From the NCBI RefSeq assembly GCF_913776015.1, contig NZ_CAJYMD010000014.1, forward strand, positions 1 to 58,834: DNA of 58,834 nucleotides. The letters run 5' to 3'. The first letter of the stretch is position 1. Every line of letters begins with the position of its first letter. The notes under the pieces are model-generated. The model worked only from the letters and a program-made list of their open reading frames with translations. It ran no database searches and was not told the DNA's origin. Of the stretch, positions 38,424 to 46,723 are shown piece by piece. The DNA comes from an uncultured Oxalicibacterium sp. (GTDB lineage Bacteria; Pseudomonadota; Gammaproteobacteria; Burkholderiales; Burkholderiaceae_D). Both the position numbers and the translations under genes were made by a program.

Positions 38424-38918
38424 TCAAACGGTTTTGCTGCTCGATACCTCGGTTGCTTCTGCAGGAATCTTCGCTTCGAGCAAGGTGGCGAATTGCTCAA
38501 GTGATACCACCAAAGCTTGCCGTTCCGGTTCCGGCAATGCACCGAGTGCACTACTGAAGCCGTTCGGCAAGGCCGAAGGCGCATTGGCCAGAATCGTCTG
38601 TCCCGCCGCCGTCACCGCCACGAATACATTGCGGCGGTCGCGCGTGTCGCGCTGACGGTGGACCAGCCCCTTTTCCTCCAGCCGGTCAACGATACCGACC
38701 ACGGTGCTGGGACTGAGCTGGATCGCACGCCCGATTGCCTTGAGCGTGCTGGGACCCATCTGGGCAATGGCAAGAAGCGCCACCAATTGGGGCGATGTGA
38801 TGTTGTGGGTAACGGCCAGACGCTTCGAATGATGTTCCACACATTGCGCAATGCGACGAACGCTTTGCAGGATGCGGATCGAATCATTAACGGCAACAAG
38901 TGGAGCAGTGTCATTCAT
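38424..38918 (-). CDS. ectR: MarR-family regulator of the ectoine genes (EctR-like)
   Basis: A 164-residue MarR-family protein. The winged helix-turn-helix is at about 58-105 (LKAIGRAIQLSPSTVVGIVDRLEEKGLVHRQRDTRDRRNVFVAVT). Position directly before ectA on the same strand is that of EctR repressors in methylotrophs and other proteobacteria; the name rests on that context. Its own promoter is described at 39032-39060. MarR proteins are dimers that bind palindromes; the one at 39064 is a candidate. Confidence 0.9.
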   Translation of the reverse strand: MNDTAPLVAVNDSIRILQSVRRIAQCVEHHSKRLAVTHNITSPQLVALLAIAQMGPSTLKAIGRAIQLSPSTVVGIVDRLEEKGLVHRQRDTRDRRNVFVAVTAAGQTILANAPSALPNGFSSALGALPEPERQALVVSLEQFATLLEAKIPAEATEVSSSKTV

Positions 38919-39031
38919 GAACGGGAGTGTACGACATCCGATATTGCCCTGTCGTGTCCAGAACCGTGCCGTTTCGCAACAAGCTCACATTTTCCTGTTT
39001 TTCTGATGTCCCTGTTTATAAAAGAACAATC

Positions 39032-39060
39032 ATTATACGCCCGGCATTCATTCATGTCAA
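39032..39060 (-). promoter_or_regulatory. Perfect sigma-70 promoter before ectR
   Basis: On the minus strand TTGACA (39055-39060) and TATAAT (39032-39037) are separated by exactly 17 bases, the full consensus. Transcription would start near 39025, giving ectR a leader of about 107 bases. So strong a promoter before a repressor gene implies tight repression. Confidence 0.8.
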
Positions 39061-39063
39061 ATC

Positions 39064-39077
39064 ATTCGAATTCGAAT
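39064..39077. promoter_or_regulatory. 14-base palindrome next to the ectR -35 box
   Basis: ATTCGAATTCGAAT is a perfect palindrome, three bases upstream of the -35 element. Size and symmetry suit a MarR-type operator for autoregulation, or an activator site. Confidence 0.5.
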
Positions 39078-39151
39078 CAATACTGATGAAATGATTGTGC
39101 GGGCAAGGCAAAGCGGTTTAAACAGCCGAGATTGGCCCCATCGATATTGCT

Positions 39152-39640
39152 TCACTCGCGCAGCATGGCGATATGCGGAATGTCGTCTTCCAGATAAATG
39201 TCGGATGTGCGCTCAAAACCCAGTGCACCGTAGAAACGCGCAAGATGCGCCTGCGCGGAAATGCGAATACAGTGGCCGGGAAAACAGGCCTCGGCTTGTC
39301 GAATGCCTTCCGTCATCAGCGCCAGACCCAACCCTTGATTCCGCACGGTCGCGACAGTCAGCACACGCCCGATGGCAATTTCCGCATAGTGATCGCCGGG
39401 CGCAATGCAACGCAGATAGGCCACCAGCGTTTTCACACCATCGACGATATGCCAGCCAAGCAGATGATGGGCGCGCAAATCCAGCGCATCGATATCGGCA
39501 TACAAACATTGCTGCTCGAGTACGAATACCTGTTGGCGGGCTTGCAGCATCGCATGGACTGTCACGCCATCGAGGGCATCAAACGGTGCCCATTGCCATG
39601 CGATCGACATGCCTGCTGTCGGCACCGTCGCCGCTGTCAT
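39152..39640 (-). CDS. ElaA-like GNAT acetyltransferase
   Basis: A 162-residue GNAT-fold protein of the ElaA branch: ARQQVFVLEQQCLYADIDALDLRAHHL and the acetyl-CoA loop AIGRVLTVATVRNQGLGLALM are typical, with the C-terminal FYGALGF and PHIAML. Substrate unknown. It overlaps the LprI-like gene by 4 bases. Confidence 0.9.
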   Translation of the reverse strand: MTAATVPTAGMSIAWQWAPFDALDGVTVHAMLQARQQVFVLEQQCLYADIDALDLRAHHLLGWHIVDGVKTLVAYLRCIAPGDHYAEIAIGRVLTVATVRNQGLGLALMTEGIRQAEACFPGHCIRISAQAHLARFYGALGFERTSDIYLEDDIPHIAMLRE

Positions 39641-40062
39641 GGCTTGCTACAGCCTTCCATACCGCATGCCTGTCGCGCCAGATCCTGCGTGCGACGCTCG
39701 GTATGTTGCGTCAGACATGTCGCTTGTAACAGCGGCCAGATCGACCCGGATTGTTCACGCGGGCCATTTTCTGCCAGACAATCCTTGTCACGAAACGTGA
39801 TCCAGGCACGCTGCGCATCACGCAACCGCTTTCTGGACTGTTCGCCCGATTGCGCTGCCATGGTGCGTTTGTATTGGCGGTTCAATTCGCGATCGGCTTC
39901 CGTGTAGCGATGGCCGGCGCACAGATTCATCGTCATCTGATTGCGTTCGCAATCCTTGAGCGCCTCCTGCAACACGGCATCCTCTGCCTGCGCCGGCACG
40001 ATCGATGCAGCACAGAACAAGGACATGACAAATGCGGTAGAAACGATGCGCGTAACGTTCAT
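39637..40062 (-). CDS. Exported LprI/DUF1311-family protein
   Basis: A 141-residue secreted protein: signal peptide (1-26, ending PAQA), then the DUF1311 core with four or more Cys (DCERNQMTMNLC, DKDCLAENG, TCLTQHTERR). The family includes LprI, a lysozyme inhibitor of mycobacteria; function in proteobacteria is unproven. It overlaps DUF2164 and ElaA genes by 4 bases each, so the three are co-translated. Confidence 0.87.
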   Translation of the reverse strand: MNVTRIVSTAFVMSLFCAASIVPAQAEDAVLQEALKDCERNQMTMNLCAGHRYTEADRELNRQYKRTMAAQSGEQSRKRLRDAQRAWITFRDKDCLAENGPREQSGSIWPLLQATCLTQHTERRTQDLARQACGMEGCSKP

Positions 40063-40310
40063 TTTTTGCTCCAGTAACTGAATTCGTGTTCGTAGCAATG
40101 GACGTCAAGCTCCGCAATCCGTTCCTGCATGGCCGACTGCGCGTCGGCAATGGCCTGGTTGTAAATGCTCGGCCCCAGTTCGCGCAAGCAAAAATCCAGC
40201 AGCATACGCGCACGCAAGTCACCGATCCCTTCATCCATGTTTGCATCGAAGTAACGCCGGATCGACGTGATCAGGCGTTCTTCGGTCTCTTTTCCCAGTT
40301 TGATCGCCAT
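40059..40310 (-). CDS. DUF2164 family protein
   Basis: An 83-residue cytoplasmic protein of DUF2164, recognised by ITSIRRYFDANMDEGIGDLRARMLLDF and GPSIYNQAIADAQ. Function unknown. It lies 13 bases after priA and overlaps the LprI-like gene by 4. Confidence 0.9.
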   Translation of the reverse strand: MAIKLGKETEERLITSIRRYFDANMDEGIGDLRARMLLDFCLRELGPSIYNQAIADAQSAMQERIAELDVHCYEHEFSYWSKK

Positions 40311-40323
40311 ACTTATCTCTCAA

Positions 40324-42369
40324 TCAGATATCGACAGGATCGACTTCAAGCGACCAGCGCACACGCGTTTTCATTGCCCGCAAATGCGTCATCCATTCTT
40401 TCAGGAAGGCTTGCAACGCAGGACGCGAACCACATTCAACCAGCAACTGCGCCCGATCGACATTGGCGACACGCGTCATGGTCATCGGCACCGGATCGTT
40501 GACGGTGATATCGGCGTTATCCACACAGGCAACCGCAGCACGCAGGAAATCCAGCGCCTGCTGCAATTCGCGTGCTTCGGCACGCAGCAAGGCTTGATAC
40601 ATGAATGGCGGAAAGCACGCCTGTCGTCGCTCGTCGAGTAACTCCCCCGCAAAGCGATCGTAATCATGCGCACGCACGGCAGCGTACAAGGGATGATGCG
40701 GATAACGCGTCTGGATCAATACTTCGGCCGCGTTGCCGTCTTCCTTCTGTGCAGCGCGCCCCGCACGGCCAGCGACCTGCATTAATTGTGCAAACAGGCG
40801 TTCGCTGGCGCGGTAGTCATGTGAGAACAAAGCAGTATCGGGATTGAGTACGCCGACCAGTGTGAGATTCTGGAAATCGTGCCCCTTGGCGACCATTTGC
40901 GTGCCGATCAGGATATCGACCTCGCCGCGATGCACGGCATCGAACGCCTGCTGCGCACTTCCCTTGCGGCGCGTGGAGTCCGCATCGATGCGCAAAATAC
41001 GCGCTTCGGGAAAGATCGCCTGCAAGGTTTCCTCGACACGCTGCGTGCCTTGCCCGAGCGGTTGCAGATCAACATTGCCGCAATCGGGGCAGCCGAGCGG
41101 AATGCGTTGTTCGAAACCACAGTGATGGCAGCGCAAGCGACGGTCGCGCTTGTGCAGCACCATGAAAGCGCTGCAACGCGTGCAATTGCTGATCCAGCCG
41201 CAGCTATCGCAATTCAGTACGGGCGCATAACCGCGGCGGTTGAGAAACAGCAGCGATTGTTCGCCACGCTCGATGCGTTTTCGTACCGCTGCCAGCAAGG
41301 TCGCACTCAAGCCTTCGGTCAGTTGCTCACGCGGTGCCTTGCGCTCCAGATCGATCAATCCAACTTTGGGCAGGACGGCATCGGCCACCGCACGTTCGCG
41401 CAATTCGAGCTTGCGATACCGGCCCGACTGCACGTGCTGCCAAGTTTCCAGCGAGGGCGTGGCCGAGCCGAGCACCACCGGAATCGCCAACTGATGCGCA
41501 CGCCAGATCGCCAGATCACGCGCCGAATAGCGCAAGCCTTCCTGCTGTTTATAGGAGGGATCGTGCTCTTCATCGACGATGATGAGCTTCAGATGCGGCA
41601 GCGAAGCAAGGATCGCCAGCCGCGTACCCAGCACAATGCGCGCGTGCCCGGTATGCGCCGCCATCCAGTGCTGCAGACGCTCGCCTTCGGCCAGTCCACT
41701 GTGCAGCGTGGCTACCGTCACCCCCGGAAAACGCGCGCGTACATTGGCATCGAGCTGCGGCGTCAGGTTGATTTCGGGCACCAGAATCAGCACTTGCGCT
41801 GCCTGCCCGTCGGCTGCGGCCTTCGCCAGCATGTGGGCAACCGCATGCAAATACACTTCCGTCTTGCCACTGCCGGTGACGCCGTACAGCAGCACCGGCT
41901 GGAATCCGGCCAAGTCGGCAATGGCATCGGCGGCGGTCTGTTGCGCCCGGTTCAGCACAGGCGCATCGCGCGGCGTCACATCTGCATTCTCTGCGGCAGC
42001 CGCCAGCTTCTTGAGCGCCTTGTCGAGTGAGGTGGTTTTGATGCCGCGCAGATTCTTGGGCAAACCGGGCAAGGCCACTTCGCCTAGCGGGCGCTGGTAA
42101 TAATCGGCGGCAAACGCACACAGGTCCAACCACTGCGCCGATAACGGCGGCATCTGGCTGCGCACGGCCAACGCGGCTTTCAATTTTTCACGCGGCACAT
42201 CGCTTTCCTGCGACATGCCGATGATGAGGCCCACTGTTTCACGTCGTCCGAACGGTACCAGCGCCAATTGCCCGACCTGCGGCACAACACCGTCTACGGG
42301 CTGCCACAAGTAGTCAAACGAATTGTCAAGCGGGGTATCGAGCGCGATCTGGAGAATGCGAGCGTCCAC
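40324..42369 (-). CDS. priA: Primosomal replication protein N' (PriA helicase)
   Basis: A 681-residue PriA, which reloads the replicative helicase at stalled forks. Features: N-terminal 3'-end-binding domain (1-105), Walker A GVTGSGKTEVYL (about 165), DEEH box VDEEHDPSYKQ, eight zinc-binding cysteines (CDSCG, CTRC, CHHC, CPDC), then QMVAKGHDFQNLTLVGV and QVAGRAGRA. First gene of the priA-DUF2164-LprI-ElaA unit. The 1.1 kb DnaA-box-rich region lies directly upstream. Confidence 0.97.
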   Translation of the reverse strand: MDARILQIALDTPLDNSFDYLWQPVDGVVPQVGQLALVPFGRRETVGLIIGMSQESDVPREKLKAALAVRSQMPPLSAQWLDLCAFAADYYQRPLGEVALPGLPKNLRGIKTTSLDKALKKLAAAAENADVTPRDAPVLNRAQQTAADAIADLAGFQPVLLYGVTGSGKTEVYLHAVAHMLAKAAADGQAAQVLILVPEINLTPQLDANVRARFPGVTVATLHSGLAEGERLQHWMAAHTGHARIVLGTRLAILASLPHLKLIIVDEEHDPSYKQQEGLRYSARDLAIWRAHQLAIPVVLGSATPSLETWQHVQSGRYRKLELRERAVADAVLPKVGLIDLERKAPREQLTEGLSATLLAAVRKRIERGEQSLLFLNRRGYAPVLNCDSCGWISNCTRCSAFMVLHKRDRRLRCHHCGFEQRIPLGCPDCGNVDLQPLGQGTQRVEETLQAIFPEARILRIDADSTRRKGSAQQAFDAVHRGEVDILIGTQMVAKGHDFQNLTLVGVLNPDTALFSHDYRASERLFAQLMQVAGRAGRAAQKEDGNAAEVLIQTRYPHHPLYAAVRAHDYDRFAGELLDERRQACFPPFMYQALLRAEARELQQALDFLRAAVACVDNADITVNDPVPMTMTRVANVDRAQLLVECGSRPALQAFLKEWMTHLRAMKTRVRWSLEVDPVDI

Positions 42370-42442
42370 GAGTTAAGGTAAATCCTGAAGAAATGAGCTA
42401 ACTGTACGTTTCATAAGTGCTTTTTCAGCTATCCACATCCTT

Positions 42443-42560
42443 TGTGGATAACTTTGTGCATAAGCATACCTTGACACACGGAACAGCAAGGAAACGTGCG
42501 GGTTTCAACAGATTGCTCAAAAGCCGTGCAAAAAATGACGCCTTAAAAATCAATGACTTA
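42443..42560. repeat. Diverged direct repeat, copy A, within the DnaA-box region
   Basis: Carries, in order, a 16-base block TGTGGATAACTTTGTG, CGGGTTTCAA (42499) and ATCAATGACTTA (42549). The same three blocks recur in the same order and nearly the same spacing 769-770 bases on (copy B). Confidence 0.7.
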
Positions 42561-43212
42561 GAAACATTCTTCAGCGGCGAGAAATTTTCTTGAAAAATTT
42601 TTTGGCGCTTTTCGACAAATTCATTTATGTGCATAAGTAAGTACGAAGGTAACGCCTATCCCTATCCTGAAAGTAATTCTTACAAAGAACCATCAACAAG
42701 CGCTGACAATTGATTTTGTAGATGGCGTCCGCCGATCTCTCACAAATGTTGCAATCGCACATGAAGCTGATCGTCATTGGGGAAAATCGCGCTAACTCAC
42801 GGTTTTCCAAACACTTTTTCATTTACCCACATCATCTGTGGATAACTTTGTGAACAACTGGATGGTAATCGATAATCGCCTGATCAGACTTTTACGACCC
42901 TGCTCTGCTAACCATCAAACAATCGAATTTTCTCTTTTATATTCAATGCATTAGCATGTTTACGGAAAATGAACCATGCAGAAGACGATAACCGTTCTTA
43001 TCCATGTGCATGCACCATTTTGTGAATAAGCTTTCGCGGTTTGCGCCAAAACACATTCTTTTTGGCAATTTTTACACAGTGATATTCACCTTTTTAGTAC
43101 TGCGGCAAACCAGCCTGTTCTGATGAAAGCAAGTTAACAATCTGAAGTGATTTCTCAACTCGTGCGCTAACTGTTCGATTATTAAGAGGTTTTTCGACTC
43201 TTCCACAAATCC

Positions 43213-43329
43213 TGTGGATAACTTTGTGGGTAACTCAACAAATCGCCCGCTCAAGCCCGATTCCACGCGGGTTTCAATAAAATGCCAAAACAAAAAGCAG
43301 ATTTTTTAACCAATAGAATCAATGACTTA
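43213..43329. repeat. Diverged direct repeat, copy B, within the DnaA-box region
   Basis: The counterpart of copy A: the 16-base DnaA-box block at 43213, CGGGTTTCAA at 43268 and ATCAATGACTTA at 43318. A third copy of the 16-base block alone is at 42837. Confidence 0.7.
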
Positions 43330-43475
43330 TAAATTCGCCTTCGTACGTCAACCCACATAAGTTGCCACGTATGATAGTGCTTACCCACTCCCATATTCTG
43401 TGCATAAATGGGTGTGTGGGGCGGAAAACCGGCGCCTTTGTCAAGCCATTTATTTTCTTTACGTCAATACCTCGC

Positions 43476-44558
43476 TCAGGCTTTGTGCAAAGGACGGCTC
43501 ATGGTGTGCACGGCATCCACCAGCGTTGCAACGGCTTCTGGGGGCGTGAATTGCGAAATACCGTGCCCGAGGTTGAATACATGCCCCGAACCTGCGCCAT
43601 GCGCGCCGAAGCTATCGAGTACCTTGGCAACTTCCTGGCGAATCTGTTCCGGTCCGGCAAACAGCACGGTTGGGTCGAGATTGCCTTGCAACGCGACGCG
43701 ATTGCCAACGGCGGCACGCGCCTTGGTCAGATTCACGGTCCAATCCAGGCCGACGGCATCGGCACCGATATCGGCAATTTCTTCCAGCCACAAGCCACCG
43801 CCCTTGGTAAACACGATGCTCGGAATGCGCTGACCATTCTTTTCCTTTTGCAGCGCCTGCACCACCTCACGCGTGTATTGGAGCGAAAACTGCTGGTAGA
43901 TCCCATCAGCCAAGGCACCGCCCCACGTATCGAAGATCATCACGGCTTGCGCACCAGCATCGATCTGTGCATTCAGATAGGCCGCCACCGTTGCCGCATT
44001 CACGGAAAGAATGTGGCGCATGAGGTCCGGGCGGTTATACAGCATGGCTTTGACGGTACGGAAGTCATCCGAACCACCGCCCTCGACCATATAACAGGCG
44101 AGCGTCCAGGGACTGCCGGAAAACCCGATCAGCGGCACGCGTCCGGCCAGCGTCGTACGGATTTGCGTAACGGCATCGAATACGTATTGCAAACGTTCCA
44201 TTGGCGGCACTGCCAGCGCCTGCACCTGCTTTTCGTCGCGCAAGGGCCGCTCGAAACGTGGCCCTTCGCCTTCGACGAAATACAGGCCGAGGCCCATCGC
44301 ATCCGGTACCGTCAGGATGTCCGAAAACAGGATGGCGGCATCCAGCGCATAACGATCCAGCGGTTGCAACGTGACTTCCGTTGCGAAATCGGGATTCTGC
44401 GCCAGGCCAAGGAAGGAACCGGCACGCGCGCGCGTCGCCCGATATTCCGGCAGATAGCGCCCGGCCTGACGCATGAGCCACAGCGGCGTGTATTCAACAG
44501 GTTCACGCAGCAGTGCGCGCAGGAAGGTGTCGTTCTGAAGCGGAGCGAAATGTGACAT
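43476..44558 (-). CDS. hemE: Uroporphyrinogen decarboxylase HemE
   Basis: A 360-residue HemE, which decarboxylates uroporphyrinogen III to coproporphyrinogen III in haem synthesis. Signature N-terminal [15 protein letters not shown] and central [19 protein letters not shown] are present, with the catalytic Asp in [14 protein letters not shown]. Length fits the family (about 355). It lies 1.1 kb from priA, a neighbourhood common in betaproteobacteria (from memory). Confidence 0.97.
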   Translation of the reverse strand: MSHFAPLQNDTFLRALLREPVEYTPLWLMRQAGRYLPEYRATRARAGSFLGLAQNPDFATEVTLQPLDRYALDAAILFSDILTVPDAMGLGLYFVEGEGPRFERPLRDEKQVQALAVPPMERLQYVFDAVTQIRTTLAGRVPLIGFSGSPWTLACYMVEGGGSDDFRTVKAMLYNRPDLMRHILSVNAATVAAYLNAQIDAGAQAVMIFDTWGGALADGIYQQFSLQYTREVVQALQKEKNGQRIPSIVFTKGGGLWLEEIADIGADAVGLDWTVNLTKARAAVGNRVALQGNLDPTVLFAGPEQIRQEVAKVLDSFGAHGAGSGHVFNLGHGISQFTPPEAVATLVDAVHTMSRPLHKA

Positions 44559-44643
44559 CAGCGGAACGGAAGATGGAGGGAAGCCCTATTATGACCCACC
44601 GTCTTGCGCCACGTACATTCGACAAATCGCCTCAGCCAAAAGA

Positions 44644-44665
44644 AAGGCCCACCGAAGTGGGCCTT
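44644..44665 (-). terminator. Terminator after the TolC-like gene
   Basis: AAGGCCCAC and GTGGGCCTT pair around CGAA; on the minus strand TTTCTTTT follows. It lies 30 bases after the TolC-like gene stop and before hemE. Confidence 0.85.
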
Positions 44666-44694
44666 GGGGATGAAATCCGGGGAGCGCGAGCCAC

Positions 44695-46533
44695 TTATTT
44701 TGCGGGGCTGCTGGTTTCGCTGGTAATCAGCCAGCGTCCCTCCACCAGTTCCCACTGCAGCGTTTTTTGCACGATGTCCTGGTATTTTTCCGAACGATAG
44801 TTTTGCTTGAAGGTGGCTTGTGCCTTGCTGCCCTTCACATCGATCTTGAGATTCTCGATGCGCAAATCGATCTTGCCGGCGTTGGCCAGCGCACGTGTGC
44901 GCTGCTCTGCCCACACTTCACGCGTGACACCGTTCGCAGGCGTGAAGCCCGCCGAATAGGCAGCCAGATAGGCACTTGGTTCACGACGTACCCAGGCGGC
45001 AATCCAGCGATCCAGTGCATCGGTAACCGCCTTGGTGGCAGCTTCCGACGAAACCGGCGCGCTCGGCATTACAGGGGTTGGGGTTGGCGCTGCCGCGGCA
45101 ATACCCGCAGGCTGCACGCCTTGTGGAATCGATTCATTCACGAGTTGTTCGGCACGCGCATCCAGCGCCGATTTGTCCACGACGTAGGTCACCGGGCCTT
45201 CCGGTGGGCAACCCACCACATCTTCCATGCCATCGTTCGAACGTTCAGGCAACGTGGTCGTCTGTGGCCTTGCCAGTTCCAGCATCTGGAACAGTTTGCC
45301 CATACCAGCCTGCGCGCGTGCATACGCAATGGCGAGATCATATTGCGCATTGGTGTAAGCGCGGCGCGACTGGAAGAGTTCGTTTTCGGTATCGAGTACG
45401 TCCAGCAGGCTGCGCTGGCCGATATCGAATTGCTTGCGATAGGCATCGCGCGCCTTCTCGATGGCAAGCTGGTGTTGATCCAGATACGTCAGTTGCTCGC
45501 GCAGCTTGCGCGTATCGTTGTAAGCGATTTCCAGTGTCTGGCGCAGATCGCGGCAGGTTTTGTCACGTTGTTCGCGCGCAGTATTGATCTGCTCTGCATA
45601 CTGACGAACACGTGCACGGTCGCTGCCACCATTGAAGATGTTCCAGCTCATCACGACTTCTGCGGTATTGATGCGGCTTTCACCGATCGGGCCGGTACTG
45701 GCCGAGACGTTGGTGCCGCGATCATTACGCAGGCGGAAATCGAAACGTGGCTGGAAAGCGGCATTGCGCGTTTTGGCAGCGCTATTGGCCGAACGCACGT
45801 TTTCCATTGCAGCCAGCAAGGCAGGATTGCTGCCGGCATCATTCAAGGCGGTACGCAAATCGGCAGGCAAACCGCGCTCGAATCCGGTTGGCATGATCAT
45901 GTCCTTGCCGGGCACCGCGCCGACCAGTCGCTGGAAACGTGCGCTGACATCGTGCAAGTTCGAGGTATCGACCAGCAGGTTGGATTCGGCCAATGCCAGA
46001 CGGCCGCTGGCCTGTTCAAGATCGACACGGCGACCGACACCGGCGGCCGTCTTGCGCTGAATCTGTTCGTAGACGGCACGATGGCGCACATAGTTTTCTT
46101 CTGCCGACGTGACCAGCTCGCGCTGACGCATGACATCGGCATAGGCTCGCACGACCTCAAGCGTCGTCGTTTCGGTGATGTCGTATAACTGATAGAGACG
46201 CACGCGACGCGCATAATCAAGACGTGCCACTTCGTTACTCGTGGCAAAACCATCGTAGATCAGTTGCGTCAGCGTAACGTTGGTCGTACGACGATTGCGT
46301 TCGTCGGCTATCGGCTCCTGATAACGATCGCGACCGACAGCGGCATTCACATCGACGCGCGGCAGGAAGGCACCGAATGCCACATCTTTTTCTGCATCCG
46401 CTGATTCAAACGCATGCATTTGTGCGCGAATTTCCGGGTTTGATAACACTGCCTGTTGCGCTGCTTCTTTCAATGTCTGGGCATGCCCGGCAAGAGGTGC
46501 GAGCAAGAGTAATCCGCAACAAATCTTTTTCAT
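44695..46533 (-). CDS. TolC/LapE-like outer membrane protein with C-terminal NTF2-like domain
   Basis: A 612-residue protein. The signal peptide (1-19, ending GHA) is followed by two repeats of the TolC/OEP family (about 20-430: QAVLSNPEIRAQ, RRVDLEQASGRLALAES, GQRSLLDVLDTENELFQSR), which form the trimeric exit duct of type I secretion. An unusual linker (about 440-500, Pro/Ala-rich) leads to an extra globular domain (about 505-612, DALDRWIAAWVRREPSAYLAAY ... WELVEGRWLITSE) that looks like a SnoaL/NTF2 fold. Divergent lapG and lapD and the giant adhesin make it the likely adhesin exporter. The ATG at 46533 has a weak ribosome binding site. Confidence 0.88.
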   Translation of the reverse strand: MKKICCGLLLLAPLAGHAQTLKEAAQQAVLSNPEIRAQMHAFESADAEKDVAFGAFLPRVDVNAAVGRDRYQEPIADERNRRTTNVTLTQLIYDGFATSNEVARLDYARRVRLYQLYDITETTTLEVVRAYADVMRQRELVTSAEENYVRHRAVYEQIQRKTAAGVGRRVDLEQASGRLALAESNLLVDTSNLHDVSARFQRLVGAVPGKDMIMPTGFERGLPADLRTALNDAGSNPALLAAMENVRSANSAAKTRNAAFQPRFDFRLRNDRGTNVSASTGPIGESRINTAEVVMSWNIFNGGSDRARVRQYAEQINTAREQRDKTCRDLRQTLEIAYNDTRKLREQLTYLDQHQLAIEKARDAYRKQFDIGQRSLLDVLDTENELFQSRRAYTNAQYDLAIAYARAQAGMGKLFQMLELARPQTTTLPERSNDGMEDVVGCPPEGPVTYVVDKSALDARAEQLVNESIPQGVQPAGIAAAAPTPTPVMPSAPVSSEAATKAVTDALDRWIAAWVRREPSAYLAAYSAGFTPANGVTREVWAEQRTRALANAGKIDLRIENLKIDVKGSKAQATFKQNYRSEKYQDIVQKTLQWELVEGRWLITSETSSPAK

Positions 46534-46631
46534 TTTCAATTGTTTCTCACGAGCAGTGTTGCCAAAAATTACGTTATACAAGGTTTTAAATTTACGAATG
46601 AAAATTTTTGTTAAAGTCTGCGAAGATAGGG

Positions 46632-46654
46632 TTGCCACATGGAAATGTGTGGCA
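46632..46654. promoter_or_regulatory. Repeat/dyad 1 in the tolC-lapG divergent gap
   Basis: TTGCCACATGGAAATGT here recurs exactly at 46793-46809. With the following GTGGCA it forms a dyad (TGCCACAT...TGTGGCA). It lies between the two start codons and is a candidate operator. Confidence 0.45.
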
Positions 46655-46723
46655 TAAATCACGCTGCTTTCTCTCTGGCAAAATGACTGTCACAATCGTT
46701 TTTCCTTCCTTAGTGAATCGCCC

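Larger units (their letters stand above)
42370..43475. other. AT-rich region with a cluster of DnaA boxes; candidate replication origin or DnaA-titration locus
   Basis: No gene: small open frames are short and unlike their neighbours. At least eight exact matches to TTWTNCACA occur: on the minus strand at 42443-42451, 42455-42463, 42628-42636, 42837-42845, 43021-43029, 43213-43221 and 43399-43407; on the plus strand at 43070-43078. Three are the strongest form, TTATCCACA. Near-matches in the opposite sense pair with several (42429, 42823, 42998). AT-rich runs (near 42585-42605 and 43050-43075) could serve for unwinding. The flanks are priA and hemE. In Caulobacter the origin also abuts hemE (known); the typical betaproteobacterial oriC lies near dnaA, so this may be a secondary locus. 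Confidence 0.65.

Noticed and set aside
42425-43293. Small minus-strand open frames in the hemE-priA gap
   Set aside because: They are 60-75 codons, AT-rich, overlap the DnaA boxes and repeats, and resemble no family.
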